Origin: Limosilactobacillus viscerum
GTDB taxonomy: Bacteria > Bacillota > Bacilli > Lactobacillales > Lactobacillaceae
Reading direction: 5' to 3'
Length of the DNA: 64,000 bases
Assembly: GCF_947387525.1 (NCBI RefSeq)
Contig: NZ_CANDNW010000002.1
Coordinates: forward strand, 1 to 64,000
Shown here: piece after piece, positions 8,128 through 16,548 of the stretch
Position numbering within the stretch: position 1 is the stretch's first letter
How the letters are laid out: every line of letters begins with the position of its first letter
Made by a program: the position numbers and the translations under genes
Notes under the pieces: model-generated
Seen by the model: the letters and a program-made list of their open reading frames with translations, nothing else
Told to the model about the DNA's origin: nothing
The model's database searches: none

Positions 8128-8570
8128 GGGTGGCTTGGCTGATTTTGTGGAGCGTAAGAGTCGCCTGACAATTGTTAAACGGCTCCATGGCCGCGGCAGT
8201 CAGTCCATGACTCAAGCCGTACTTGAACTAGCTAATCAACTTCAAGACAAGCTCAAGACGCTTACCGTGGATCATGGTAAAGAGTTCGCTAACTATCAGA
8301 CAATTGAACGGCAAACTGGTACTCCGGTTTATTTTGCCCATGCTTATTCACCACATGAACGCGGTAGTAATGAGAACCGTAACCGAGTTTTGCGACGATT
8401 TATTCCCAAGGGACAAGCTATTGAAGAGCTGAGCGATCGCCAGCTGGTTCAAATCAATTGGTATCTGAATTCCCGGCCACTTAAATGTCTTAACTGGCGC
8501 ACACCAATCGAGATCTTCCTGCTTAATTTACGTCATTAAATTCGTTCAAGTTATTTCTTGCAATCTGCCA
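8128..8570 (+). mobile_element. Truncated IS30-family transposase remnant
   Basis: An open frame from about 8128 to the stop at 8539 encodes the C-terminal catalytic part of an IS30 transposase: ADFVERKSRLTIVKRL, the second-Asp region LKTLTVDHGKEF, then SPHERGSNENRNRVLRRF with the third catalytic Glu, ending in the same tail as the copy at base 1. The helix-turn-helix domain and the first catalytic Asp are missing, and the frame upstream (VADTVVDVWGG) does not look like IS30, so the 5' part was deleted. The right end TGCAATCTGCCA stops at 8570 where recombinase coding sequence begins. Not expected to be active. Confidence 0.8.
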
Positions 8571-8769
8571 TAAATATAACGTAGATATTTTAGCGGTTTC
8601 GCAACGACTTGGTCATGCCAAACCTACTACGACACTGAAATACTATTCTCAATTATGGCGTGGACGTAATCGGACCGTCGCTGACCAGCTGAATGGAGCA
8701 ATAGGGAAAATTGAACATCCTGATCACTCTTTAGTTGATTTCAATGGTAATCAATTTGTGGCATTGTAA
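8571..8769 (+). pseudogene. C-terminal remnant of a tyrosine recombinase (integrase)
   Basis: Reading in frame to the TAA at 8767-8769 gives NVDILAVSQRLGHAKPTTTL, KYYSQLWRGRN and so on. This is the end of a phage/ICE-type integrase, with the conserved LGH box and the nucleophilic tyrosine in the KYY motif. Everything upstream is replaced by the IS30 remnant, so the enzyme is dead. Its position at the right side of the mob/cargo block shows that the block from guaA to here was once an integrative element and is now locked in place. Confidence 0.8.
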
Positions 8770-8895
8770 TACGAGTTGTCTACCGGTTTTCTACCGTATA
8801 AGCTAAATCACGGTTAAAGTACTGATATATCAAGGCCCTCTACAAAAGAGTATGAGTGATACCAGTTTTAAATTGGCACAATAGTGTTTGATAAT
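8770..8895. other. Possible right junction of the guaA island
   Basis: Directly after the integrase stop come CTACCGGTTTTCTACC-type repeats similar to those just after guaA, then AT-rich non-coding DNA. An exact attL/attR pair could not be identified. Confidence 0.3.
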
Positions 8896-8944
8896 AAAAG
8901 TAGGTACTATGTAAAATGAAATTACGTAGTGCCTACTTTTAATT
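8896..8944. terminator. Strong bidirectional terminator
   Basis: Arms of 19 nt at 8896-8914 and 8922-8940 pair with two G-T pairs (AAAAGTAGGTACTATGTAA). It insulates the island from the following housekeeping gene. Confidence 0.75.
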
Positions 8945-9053
8945 ATTATAGATTCTAGGGCGACAAGTTCTAAAATAAAGACAGATTATTTTTAATAAGG
9001 TAGATTTAGTAATGCATAACTTAATTTTTTTAACAGACCTAGAGGGGGCCAAT

Positions 9054-9878
9054 ATGGATCCCTACGTGCGGCTGAATGAGGCCCAGCTTTTTCACGCAAT
9101 GGAACCCAACCAAGGTCTCTTTATCGCAGAGAGCCCCAAGGTTATCGAACGCGCCTTGCGTGCAGGTTACCGGCCGGCCTCACTCTTAGTGGAGGAGAAG
9201 GCTCTCGACCATGACCTAGCTGACCTGGACCATGAAATGGCCGCTAATCAAACAACGGGGCTTGGCCAAACACCAATCTATGTCGTTAATAGCAGCCTGC
9301 TCAAGCAGTTATCCGGCTATAATCTTTTACGTGGTGCACTTGCTGCGATGCACCGCGTAAAGCGTCCGGACTTAGCCAGCTTTTTGGCCACGATGCCAAC
9401 TGACCATCCGCGGATCGCAGTTCTCGAAAGTGTTGTTAATCCCGCTAATATCGGGGCAATCTTTCGGTCCGCCGCGGCCCTAGGCATCGATGGCGTAATT
9501 GTGACGAGTGACTCTGCCGACCCGCTTTACCGTCGTGCTTCCCGTGTGTCAATGGGGACTGTCTTCCAAGTGCCATGGACCTATGTCGATGCTAAAATTT
9601 GGCAGTCGGAAGGGATTAACTTCCTTCACCAGTTAGGCTACCAAACCGCGGCAATGGCACTCCGTCACAATACCGTTAATATCGATGATCCCCAATTGGA
9701 GCAGGTGGATAAACTGGCAATTATCCTTGGCTCTGAAGGCCCGGGACTAAGGGAAAAGACGATTGAACAGAGTGATTTTACGATTAAGATTCCGATGGCA
9801 CCAGAAGTCGATTCATTAAATGTCGCCGCCGCTTCAGCCCTGGCTTTTTGGGAATTGGGCAACCGAAAGAGTAAATAA
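9054..9878 (+). CDS. TrmH/SpoU-family RNA 2'-O-methyltransferase
   Basis: A SPOUT-class methyltransferase that uses SAM to methylate ribose in rRNA or tRNA. The N-terminal substrate-binding part (EPNQGLFIAESPKVIERALR) is followed by the knotted catalytic domain with the three family motifs: VNPANIGAIFRSAAALG (Asn/Arg motif 1), LAIILGSEGPGL (motif 2) and IPMAPEVDSLNVAAASAL (motif 3). I prefer ATG 9054, preceded by AGAGGGGG, which makes a 274-aa protein starting at MDPYVRLNEAQLF. ATG 9012 with AAGG upstream is the alternative. The exact RNA target cannot be told from sequence. Confidence 0.88.
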   Translation: MDPYVRLNEAQLFHAMEPNQGLFIAESPKVIERALRAGYRPASLLVEEKALDHDLADLDHEMAANQTTGLGQTPIYVVNSSLLKQLSGYNLLRGALAAMHRVKRPDLASFLATMPTDHPRIAVLESVVNPANIGAIFRSAAALGIDGVIVTSDSADPLYRRASRVSMGTVFQVPWTYVDAKIWQSEGINFLHQLGYQTAAMALRHNTVNIDDPQLEQVDKLAIILGSEGPGLREKTIEQSDFTIKIPMAPEVDSLNVAAASALAFWELGNRKSK

Positions 9879-9906
9879 TGGTGGAACTTTTCATTCTAAA
9901 ACATGA

Positions 9907-9944
9907 GTGACTAATTGCATTGCTGTTAGTCACCCTATTTTTTT
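9907..9944 (+). terminator. Rho-independent terminator of the methyltransferase gene
   Basis: GTGACTAA and TTAGTCAC pair around an 11-nt loop and are followed by TTTTTTT. A TATAAT immediately after (9946-9951) may be the -10 box of the next gene. Confidence 0.75.
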
Positions 9945-9988
9945 GTATAATGATATTAATAACCATTTTAACAGGAAGGAGATGCACA

Positions 9989-11002
9989 ATGGCAACGATT
10001 AAAGAAATCGCGGCTAAGTCTGGCTATTCACCGGCAACGGTATCGCGGTTGCTAAACAATGACCCCAACTTGTCAATCGCGCCGGCCACCAGGAACAAAA
10101 TTATGACCATTGCTACTAAGCTCGGCTATTGGGATAACCACCAGCGACCAGGAAGTACGGAAGTTCGGCCAACAATCGCCCTTCTTTACCGGGTAAGCAA
10201 CGATGACGAACAACTGCAGGATGAGTACTTTGCCTACCTCAAGGATGCAGTCATGAAGGCAATCGACGAGGCGGGGATGCAGGTCAGCGTTTTTGAACAA
10301 ATTGATGACCTAGTCAAACATGCATCATCATACCAAGGCTTCATCGGTCTCGGTGCCCATCAACTAACGATGAGCAAGTTAAACCAGCTCCACGATGCGT
10401 TGCCCAACGGTGTTTTTGTCGATATTAATCCCGCTCCCGAACTCTTTGACTCGGTCCGCCCTAACTTGGAATTAACCGTTTATGATGGGCTCAAACGATT
10501 GTGCCAGGCCGGCTATCAGCGGATCGGCTTCATTGGTGGAGTTGGCCTTAAAGTTGATGGTGTCCAGCAACCCGATGCCCGGGAGACCGCCTTTCGCGAA
10601 TTTTCTGGAATGTATCATTTGAAAGAGGCACCAGTTTTTGCGGAGGGGCCATTTGGGGTTAAGAATGGTTACCGCCTTGGGAAACTCGTCCTTGATAATT
10701 GTCGTGACAATATGCCCGAAGCCTTCATCGTTGCGTCAGATACGCTTAGTGTTGGCGTCCTTCAAGCCTTTAACGAGGAGGGCGTAATTGTTCCCCGTGA
10801 CGTTGCGATTATTAGCATTAACAACAGTGAAGTTGCCCACTATGTTTCACCACCACTTTCGTCATATAACATTAACCAGGCAACGCTTAGTCGGATGGCA
10901 ATTAAGTTATTGCAAGATTTGATTCTTCATCCACAGCGCCCGCATGTCCACCTAACAGTCAATACCGACTTAGTAATTCGGAAAAGTTTTACCGATAAAT
11001 AA
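9989..11002 (+). CDS. lacR: LacI-family regulator of the lactose/galactoside operon
   Basis: A 337-aa LacI/GalR repressor: helix-turn-helix at the N-terminus (IKEIAAKSGYSPATVSRLLN, residues about 4-23), hinge, then the sugar-binding core typical of the MsmR/GalR branch (GYQRIGFIGGVGLKVDG, EAFIVASDTLSVGVLQAF, ISINNSEVAHYVSPPLSS). AGGAAGGAG lies directly before ATG 9989, and I reject the longer frame starting at 9920 because it runs through a terminator. It precedes lacS and the GH42 gene in the same direction, and the large palindrome overlapping the lacS promoter is its likely operator. The inducer is presumably a galactoside; the gene symbol is by context. Confidence 0.85.
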   Translation: MATIKEIAAKSGYSPATVSRLLNNDPNLSIAPATRNKIMTIATKLGYWDNHQRPGSTEVRPTIALLYRVSNDDEQLQDEYFAYLKDAVMKAIDEAGMQVSVFEQIDDLVKHASSYQGFIGLGAHQLTMSKLNQLHDALPNGVFVDINPAPELFDSVRPNLELTVYDGLKRLCQAGYQRIGFIGGVGLKVDGVQQPDARETAFREFSGMYHLKEAPVFAEGPFGVKNGYRLGKLVLDNCRDNMPEAFIVASDTLSVGVLQAFNEEGVIVPRDVAIISINNSEVAHYVSPPLSSYNINQATLSRMAIKLLQDLILHPQRPHVHLTVNTDLVIRKSFTDK

Positions 11003-11011
11003 TTGCCAAGG

Positions 11012-11041
11012 GAATCCTTACGCGCGTGGGGATTCTTTTTA
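11012..11041 (+). terminator. Terminator after the lacI-type regulator
   Basis: GAATCC/GGATTC stem with a GC-rich loop and TTTTT. It separates the regulator from the lacS operon. Confidence 0.6.
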
Positions 11042-11050
11042 ATTTGGCCA

Positions 11051-11091
11051 TTTAGTAAATAGTTTATTTTAAAAATAAATTATTTACTAAA
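11051..11091. promoter_or_regulatory. Palindromic operator of the lac operon
   Basis: Arms of 17 bp (11051-11067 and 11075-11091, one mismatch) begin and end with TTTAGTAAA/TTTACTAAA. The right arm overlaps the -35 box TTTACT (11083-11088) of the lacS promoter, so a bound LacI-type repressor would block RNA polymerase. Confidence 0.75.
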
Positions 11092-11131
11092 GAGCAGTAA
11101 ACGTATATACTAACTATTGAAAGCGATTGCA
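11083..11131 (+). promoter_or_regulatory. lacS promoter with CcpA site (cre)
   Basis: -35 TTTACT (11083-11088) and -10 TATACT (11106-11111) are 17 bp apart. The cre TGAAAGCGATTGCA (11118-11131) fits the relaxed consensus TGNNANCGNTNNCA fully and lies at the expected transcription start, so repression by glucose through CcpA is expected. Confidence 0.7.
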
Positions 11132-11167
11132 ATAACGTTTGGATTGTATTTTAGGAGGTCTTATTTT

Positions 11168-13093
11168 ATGGCACAGGGTCATAAAGTAACAGCCAATCAG
11201 TGGATCTCAAGAGCATCTTTCTGCTTTGGTAATGTTGGTCACTCGGCATTTTACGGGGTAATGAGTACTTACTTCATTATCTTCGTCACCGGGGGCATGT
11301 TTAACGGTTTGGAAAAATCAGTTGCTAACAAACTGATTGCACTAATTACTGGTTTAATTGTTGCCGTTCGGATTATTGAATTGATTATCGATCCGCTATT
11401 GGGGAATATCGTTGATAACACCAAGACGCGGTGGGGAAAGTTTAAGCCGTGGATCATGATTGGGAACATCGTCAGTGTTGCTTTGCTCCTGATCCTCTTT
11501 ACGGGAATCTTTGGCTTGGCTAAGCACAACTGGGTCCTCTTCGCAGTTCTCTTTGTAATTATTTTTATTTCATTTGATATCTTCTATTCCTTATCCGATG
11601 TTTCCTACTGGGGGATGGTCCCAGCACTGAGTGAAGATTCCGAAGAACGTGGTGTTTACACCTCACTTGGTGCCTTTGCCGGAACAATCGGTTGGAATGG
11701 TTTGACCATTGTCGTTGTCCCAATTGTCACTTACTTTACTTACCTTGCAACGGGACAGCACAAGGAAGGACCAGTCGGCTGGTTTGCCTTTGCCGCAATT
11801 ATCTCGATTGTGGCCCTCTTGAGTGCCCTGGTTGTTTGCCTGGGAACTAAGGAAAAGCACAATATTATCCGGAACGCGGCCCAAGATAAAACCACGATCC
11901 GGGAAGTATTCTCTGCCATCTTCCATAACGACCAAATTTTATGGCCAAGTTTAGCCTACCTGCTGTACTCATGTGCCTACGTTATCACTAACGGGGTATT
12001 GTTCTACCTCTACAAGTTTGTTATTGGCAAACCTGGTGAATTCTGGATCGTTGGTGTCATTGCCACTATTATTGGTTTCTGCACGAGTCCACTATTCCCA
12101 GTTCTGAACAAGTTTATCCCGCGGAAATGGCTATTTTCTGCTGGTCAAGTCTCAATGGCACTGGCCTACATTATCTTTATCTTCTTCCGTTCCAACATCT
12201 TTATGATGGATCTCGGGTTAGTTCTCTTTAACATCAATTTTGCCCAACTGGTTACTGTCTTGACCTTAACCGACGCGATTGAATATGGTCAATTGAAGAA
12301 CGGGCAACGGAACGAAGCGGTGGTCTTAGCGGTTCGGCCAATGATTGATAAGCTGACCGGAGCTATCTCAAACGGGTTAGTTGGTTACATTGCTATTGCC
12401 GCCGGGATGACTGGTTCTGCTACGGCAGCTGACATGACTGCTCATGACATTCATACTTTCGATAGCATGGCCTTCTACATTCCATTGGTATTCGCACTTT
12501 TGTCAATTCTGGTCTTCTTGACCAAGGTTACACTGAGTGAAAAGAAGCACGCTGAAGTGGTCGAAGAATTGAAGGACCAATTAGCTAATGGCGAAGACAA
12601 CCTGGAGCCAGCCGCTGCAACTGATAACGGCACGAAGGCGGAAAAGATTTTCGCACCAGTTAATGGTAAGTTAGTACCAATGGAGTCAGTGGTTGACCAG
12701 GATGGAAAGGTCTTCCCTGGTACCGGGTTTGCAATCGAACCAACGGATGATCACATTTACGCTCCATTTGATGGTAAGATTTGCTTCACTTTTGGGACAA
12801 AGCATGCTTTCGGAATTGTTTCTGATAATGGCCTAGAATTACTGGTTCACATTGGAGTTGGCACTGTTAATATGCGGGGCGAAGGTTTCGTTACCCACTA
12901 TGATGATGGGCAAACAGTGAAGAAAGGGCAATTGCTCTTTGACTTTGACCGTGACGAGATCAAACAGGCTGGCTATAAGGCAACCGTGGTTAACTTCTTT
13001 ACCCAGCCACAACGGGTCAAAGAGGTTGCTAAAATTAATTACGGTAGTGAAGTTACTCATGGGGATGAAGTAACTACCGTCAAAATTAAGTAG
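11168..13093 (+). CDS. lacS: Lactose/galactoside transporter LacS with fused EIIA domain
   Basis: A 641-aa GPH-family symporter that imports lactose or related galactosides with a proton or in exchange for galactose. Twelve membrane segments occupy residues 1 to about 460, with the family hallmark IIDPLLGNIVDNTKTRWGKF. A linker then leads to a PTS EIIA(Glc)-like cytoplasmic domain (APVNGKLVPMESV, then LELLVHIGVGTVNM). His561 in VHIG is the site that HPr phosphorylates in characterised LacS proteins to tune transport. ATG 11168 follows AGGAGG. It shares an operon with the beta-galactosidase gene (16 bp gap). The longer frame from 11117 has no ribosome site and runs through the cre. Confidence 0.93.
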   Translation: MAQGHKVTANQWISRASFCFGNVGHSAFYGVMSTYFIIFVTGGMFNGLEKSVANKLIALITGLIVAVRIIELIIDPLLGNIVDNTKTRWGKFKPWIMIGNIVSVALLLILFTGIFGLAKHNWVLFAVLFVIIFISFDIFYSLSDVSYWGMVPALSEDSEERGVYTSLGAFAGTIGWNGLTIVVVPIVTYFTYLATGQHKEGPVGWFAFAAIISIVALLSALVVCLGTKEKHNIIRNAAQDKTTIREVFSAIFHNDQILWPSLAYLLYSCAYVITNGVLFYLYKFVIGKPGEFWIVGVIATIIGFCTSPLFPVLNKFIPRKWLFSAGQVSMALAYIIFIFFRSNIFMMDLGLVLFNINFAQLVTVLTLTDAIEYGQLKNGQRNEAVVLAVRPMIDKLTGAISNGLVGYIAIAAGMTGSATAADMTAHDIHTFDSMAFYIPLVFALLSILVFLTKVTLSEKKHAEVVEELKDQLANGEDNLEPAAATDNGTKAEKIFAPVNGKLVPMESVVDQDGKVFPGTGFAIEPTDDHIYAPFDGKICFTFGTKHAFGIVSDNGLELLVHIGVGTVNMRGEGFVTHYDDGQTVKKGQLLFDFDRDEIKQAGYKATVVNFFTQPQRVKEVAKINYGSEVTHGDEVTTVKIK

Positions 13094-13109
13094 GAGAAAG
13101 CGATCAATT

Positions 13110-15119
13110 ATGAAGAAAAAAGAATTGCCACGATTCTTATACGGTGGCGACTATAACCCTGAACAATGGCCAGAAGATACCTGGTCCCAGGACATTAAAG
13201 TCTTCAAGCAGGCGGATATAAATTCGGCAACCATTAATGTCTTTTCCTGGGCATTACTTGAACCACGAGAAGGTAAGTATGACTTTAGTAAGCTTGACCG
13301 GATTGTGAAGAACTTATCTGCAGCTGACTTTGACATCGTAATGGCCACTTCGACCGCGGCAATGCCTGCGTGGATGTTTAAGAAGTATCCCGATGTTGCC
13401 CGGGTCGATTACCAGGGCCGGCGCCACGTCTTTGGCCAGCGGCACAATTTCTGCCCTAATAGTGCCAACTATCAGCGCTTGGCCAGTGACCTCGTTGAAA
13501 AACTAGCTGCCCGTTACGGTGACAACCCACATATCGTTGCCTGGCATATTAATAATGAATATGGCGGCAATTGTTACTGTGACAACTGCGCGGCAGCGTT
13601 TCGTCAATGGCTGAAGGACCGCTACCAGACCCTCGATAATTTGAACCGGGCCTGGAATATGAACGTTTGGAGCCACACTATTTATGATTGGGATGAAATC
13701 ACGGTGCCAAATGAATTAGGCGATGCTTGGGGCCCAGAAGGCAGCGAGACAATCGTTGCGGGGTTGTCCATCGACTACCTTCGTTTCCAGTCAGAAAGTA
13801 TGCAGAAGTTGTTCAAGATGGAAAAGGCGATTATTGAAAAGCACGCGCCAAGCATTCCGGTTACGACGAACTTTCATAGCCTGCCTAACAAGATGGTTGA
13901 CTACCAAGCGTGGGCAAAGGACCAGGACATCATTTCGTATGATAGTTACCCGGCTTACGATATGCCGACATACCACCCGGCCTTCCTGTATGACTTGATG
14001 CGGACGTTGAAACACCAGCCATTCATGCTGATGGAATCAACCCCGGCCCAGGTTAACTGGCAGCCGTACAGTCCACTGAAGCGGCCAGGACAAATGCGGG
14101 CGACTGAGCTACAGGCCGTTGCCCATGGTGCCGATACGGTCCAATTCTTCCAGTTAAAACAAGCAACTGGCGGGTCAGAGAAATTCCACGGAGCGGTGAT
14201 TGCCCATTCTGGTCGGACCGATACCCGGGCTTTCAAGGAAGTTGCCCGGTTAGGTCAGGACCTGCAAAAGGTAGGTCCAACGATCAAGGGCTCCAATAGT
14301 CAAGCGCGGGTTGCAATTATCTTTGACTGGAGTAACTTCTGGTCATTTGAATACGTTGATGGAATTACCAAGGACCTGCAATACGTGCCGATCATCCTTG
14401 ACTACTACCGCCAATTCTACGAACGCAATATTCCAACCGATGTTATCAGCGTTGATGATGACTTTAGCCAGTATGACCTGGTAGTTGCACCGGTGCTCTA
14501 CATGGTTAAGCCCGGGCTGGGAACGAAGATTAGCCGGTACGTAAAGGATGGCGGCCACTTCATGACCAGCTTTATGTCGGGAATGGTTGATTCCTCTGAC
14601 AACATTTACACTGGTGGCTATCCAGGACCACTGAAGGATGTTACTGGTGTGTGGGTTGAAGAAAGCGATGCAATTGTGCCGGGAAAGAGTACGAAGGTAG
14701 CATTTGGCGACCATGAATACGATGCCCACCTTATGTGTGACATTATCCATCCTGAAGGAGCAACCCCGCTTGCGAAGTACACAAGTGAATTCTATGCCGG
14801 TACGCCAGCTGTGACGGAAAACCAGTATGGCAAGGGGATGGCTTGGTATGTTGGTAGCCGCCTGGACCATGATGGCTTATCGCGGGTAATTGACCATGCA
14901 GTAGACCAGTGTGACTTGCACGGCCTTGCTGGTGAAGATAGTGACCTTGAAGTGACAAAGCGGGTCACAAAGGATGGTCAAGAACTGTACTTCATTTTGA
15001 ACATGCGAAATGAAGCACGGTCGCTACCAGCCAAGTTTAAGGATTACCATGACCTGCTGACTGGGGAAACTGCCCAGCCAACGTTGCAGGCGTGGAATGT
15101 TGAGATTTTAACGAAGTAA
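13110..15119 (+). CDS. Beta-galactosidase, glycoside hydrolase family 42
   Basis: Splits the lactose or galacto-oligosaccharide brought in by LacS into galactose and glucose in the cytoplasm. The 669-aa protein has the GH42 TIM barrel first (FLYGGDYNPEQWPEDTW, then acid/base Glu150 in HINNEYGG and nucleophile Glu309 in LMESTPAQVNW), then the trimerisation and small beta domains. Cysteines in NFCPN and CYCDNC match the zinc cluster described for the family. No signal peptide. AGGAG lies before ATG 13110. Gene symbols differ between species (lacA, bga), so none is given. Confidence 0.95.
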   Translation: MKKKELPRFLYGGDYNPEQWPEDTWSQDIKVFKQADINSATINVFSWALLEPREGKYDFSKLDRIVKNLSAADFDIVMATSTAAMPAWMFKKYPDVARVDYQGRRHVFGQRHNFCPNSANYQRLASDLVEKLAARYGDNPHIVAWHINNEYGGNCYCDNCAAAFRQWLKDRYQTLDNLNRAWNMNVWSHTIYDWDEITVPNELGDAWGPEGSETIVAGLSIDYLRFQSESMQKLFKMEKAIIEKHAPSIPVTTNFHSLPNKMVDYQAWAKDQDIISYDSYPAYDMPTYHPAFLYDLMRTLKHQPFMLMESTPAQVNWQPYSPLKRPGQMRATELQAVAHGADTVQFFQLKQATGGSEKFHGAVIAHSGRTDTRAFKEVARLGQDLQKVGPTIKGSNSQARVAIIFDWSNFWSFEYVDGITKDLQYVPIILDYYRQFYERNIPTDVISVDDDFSQYDLVVAPVLYMVKPGLGTKISRYVKDGGHFMTSFMSGMVDSSDNIYTGGYPGPLKDVTGVWVEESDAIVPGKSTKVAFGDHEYDAHLMCDIIHPEGATPLAKYTSEFYAGTPAVTENQYGKGMAWYVGSRLDHDGLSRVIDHAVDQCDLHGLAGEDSDLEVTKRVTKDGQELYFILNMRNEARSLPAKFKDYHDLLTGETAQPTLQAWNVEILTK

Positions 15120-15137
15120 TGAAATAAGAAGTGAGCA

Positions 15138-15189
15138 CAAATAGGGGGTCCAGAGTTCGGCACGGTTACCGGGATCTGGACCTTATTTG
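15138..15189 (+). terminator. Terminator of the lac operon
   Basis: GGTCCAGA pairs with TCTGGACC around an inner GC-rich hairpin, flanked by CAAATA/TTATTTG. It resembles two other terminators in the window (33106 and 45239) in having a small second stem inside the loop. Confidence 0.65.
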
Positions 15190-15269
15190 CGTTAAATGCT
15201 TTTGCTCAATTATTATCCGCAACTTTATTTTTAAGTTTTCCTAAATACAATCATACAGTTAAACGCTTT

Positions 15270-15399
15270 TTGGTATAATTTTAACTACAAAATCGATAGT
15301 TAATAATTGTAAACCAAAGCGAAATGAGGTTGATGGATACGAGAACTAATCATTTCTCTCCCGGCGTTATGTGCACAAACGCCAGGGAGAGTTTTTATT
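15270..15399 (+). ncRNA. Candidate small RNA or orphan attenuator, about 110 nt
   Basis: An extended -10 promoter (TGGTATAAT, 15271-15279) is followed by two hairpins. The first is AAATGA..TCATTT (15322-15355). The second is a strong intrinsic terminator (CTCTCCC-GGCGTT/AACGCC-GGGAGAG, 15356-15391, then TTTTT). No ORF lies within it. The next gene starts 160 nt later. It does not match a riboswitch class I can name. Confidence 0.4.
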
Positions 15400-15560
15400 T
15401 TAACTGATGAACCAGTTTACCCTTAATGACATTTGATGGGACACATGCCGCTGAATGTCCGAACTAATAGACGTATCGTTTAACTTTTGTCCGGTAAAAG
15501 TGTTGCAGTAAGGGTGTAGCAATTGTTCTATTGATTATTTTATGAGAGGAAGTCTTTAGA
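15397..15560. other. Non-coding stretch before the 123-aa membrane protein
   Basis: I see no ORF or strong structure here apart from a ribosome site (GAGAGGAAG) for the next gene. Confidence 0.5.
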
Positions 15561-15932
15561 ATGGAAAATAGCTTGCATAAGACTAATTGGATTTTGTTCT
15601 GGTGCAATCTGGTTGGAATTTTTCTTTTCGGTGGTGGTGCCTCAATGGTTTCATACCTGGAAAATAATTCTAGTCAAGGGACGCCTGGTGCCTGGAAGTT
15701 CTTATTTGCAGTCGTTGGTCTGTGCCTGTTCGGCTACGGCTTAATTGCTGCTCACCAGGCAAAGGACGTTAGCGATAGCCGTAACCTCTTCATGGCAGTT
15801 GCATGGTTAAGTGTTATTGCCGGTGTGCTCGGCTTCATCTTCACTTTTGCAACGATTAACTGGTTGGGCATTGTTACGGCTGTTATTTCATTGGTTGCTT
15901 TCTTGTGCGCCATCGCAACCGTACGGAAGTAA
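15561..15932 (+). CDS. Small four-helix membrane protein, unknown function
   Basis: A 123-aa hydrophobic protein with four predicted membrane segments (WILFWCNLVGIFLFGGGA, FLFAVVGLCLFGYGLIAA, FMAVAWLSVIAGVLGFIF, WLGIVTAVISLVAFLCAI) and a short loop containing NNSSQGT. GAGAGGAAG precedes ATG 15561. It stands alone between terminators, so it is probably a monocistronic gene. I do not recognise a characterised family; a stress-related or HdeD-like role would be guesswork. Confidence 0.65.
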   Translation: MENSLHKTNWILFWCNLVGIFLFGGGASMVSYLENNSSQGTPGAWKFLFAVVGLCLFGYGLIAAHQAKDVSDSRNLFMAVAWLSVIAGVLGFIFTFATINWLGIVTAVISLVAFLCAIATVRK

Positions 15933-15962
15933 CTTTCATTAGATTTTTTCGATGAAATTTGT

Positions 15963-16039
15963 TATACTCTCGTTATTAAGTTTTTGCGTATAATGGTTCA
16001 GCAAGACTAAATACTAGTCTCGCTGGACCATTTTTATTT
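15963..16039 (+). promoter_or_regulatory. Promoter and leader terminator before the DUF2798-like gene
   Basis: A TATACT (15963-15968) and a TATAAT (15989-15994) are followed at once by a 14-bp stem (15995-16008 with 16016-16029, two G-T pairs) and ATTTTTATTT. The stem lies 20 nt before the gene start and its ribosome site, so it may act as an attenuator rather than as the end of the preceding gene. Confidence 0.45.
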
Positions 16040-16059
16040 GCAAAAAGGAGAATTGGTTC

Positions 16060-16548
16060 ATGGAAGAAGTCTATATGAAATTACCTCGTGATGGTGTCGA
16101 AACAGTATTATTTATGGGAATTGTCTCAATCATTTCCGTTAACCTAATCGCACCAATGATTACGATGCTAGAAATTGGCTTTAGCTGGGCACATTATTTG
16201 CGGACTTTACGGATTATCCCGTTCATGTGGCTAGCAGTAATTGTGATTGTCGCTTTGGCACAGGAGCCAGCAACGAAACTAAAGAATAAGATCGTTAATC
16301 CGCATGATAGCTTCAATTCTCAGATCCTCATCGATATTCTTTGTCACGTTGTCATGATTTCCGCCTTAATGACAATTGTGGGGACGTGGATTGGGCAGTT
16401 ACATATTTCAATGGCGCCCTTTTACTCCTACATTAATAATTGGCCGCGTAATTTTGCAATTGCATTTGCGGTGGAAGGACTCATCGCCCAGCCAATTGCA
16501 CGACGGGTCCTGCTTTTTAAGCACACCCACCAGCAAAAATGGCGTTAA
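16060..16548 (+). CDS. Membrane protein resembling DUF2798 family
   Basis: A 162-aa protein with four hydrophobic helices arranged as two similar halves: VETVLFMGIVSIISVNLIAP and FMWLAVIVIVALAQEPA in the first, ILCHVVMISALMTIVGTWIG and FAIAFAVEGLIAQPIARRVL in the second. The paired FxxxW/AxPxA pattern reminds me of DUF2798-type proteins, whose function is unknown. AAGGAG lies 9 nt before ATG 16060; a second ATG at 16075 is possible. Single gene with its own leader. Confidence 0.6.
   Translation: MEEVYMKLPRDGVETVLFMGIVSIISVNLIAPMITMLEIGFSWAHYLRTLRIIPFMWLAVIVIVALAQEPATKLKNKIVNPHDSFNSQILIDILCHVVMISALMTIVGTWIGQLHISMAPFYSYINNWPRNFAIAFAVEGLIAQPIARRVLLFKHTHQQKWR

Noticed and set aside
1807-8900. 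Exact attL/attR for the guaA island
   Set aside because: I could not find a duplicated guaA 3' end on the right side; the CTACC repeats are only arm-like.
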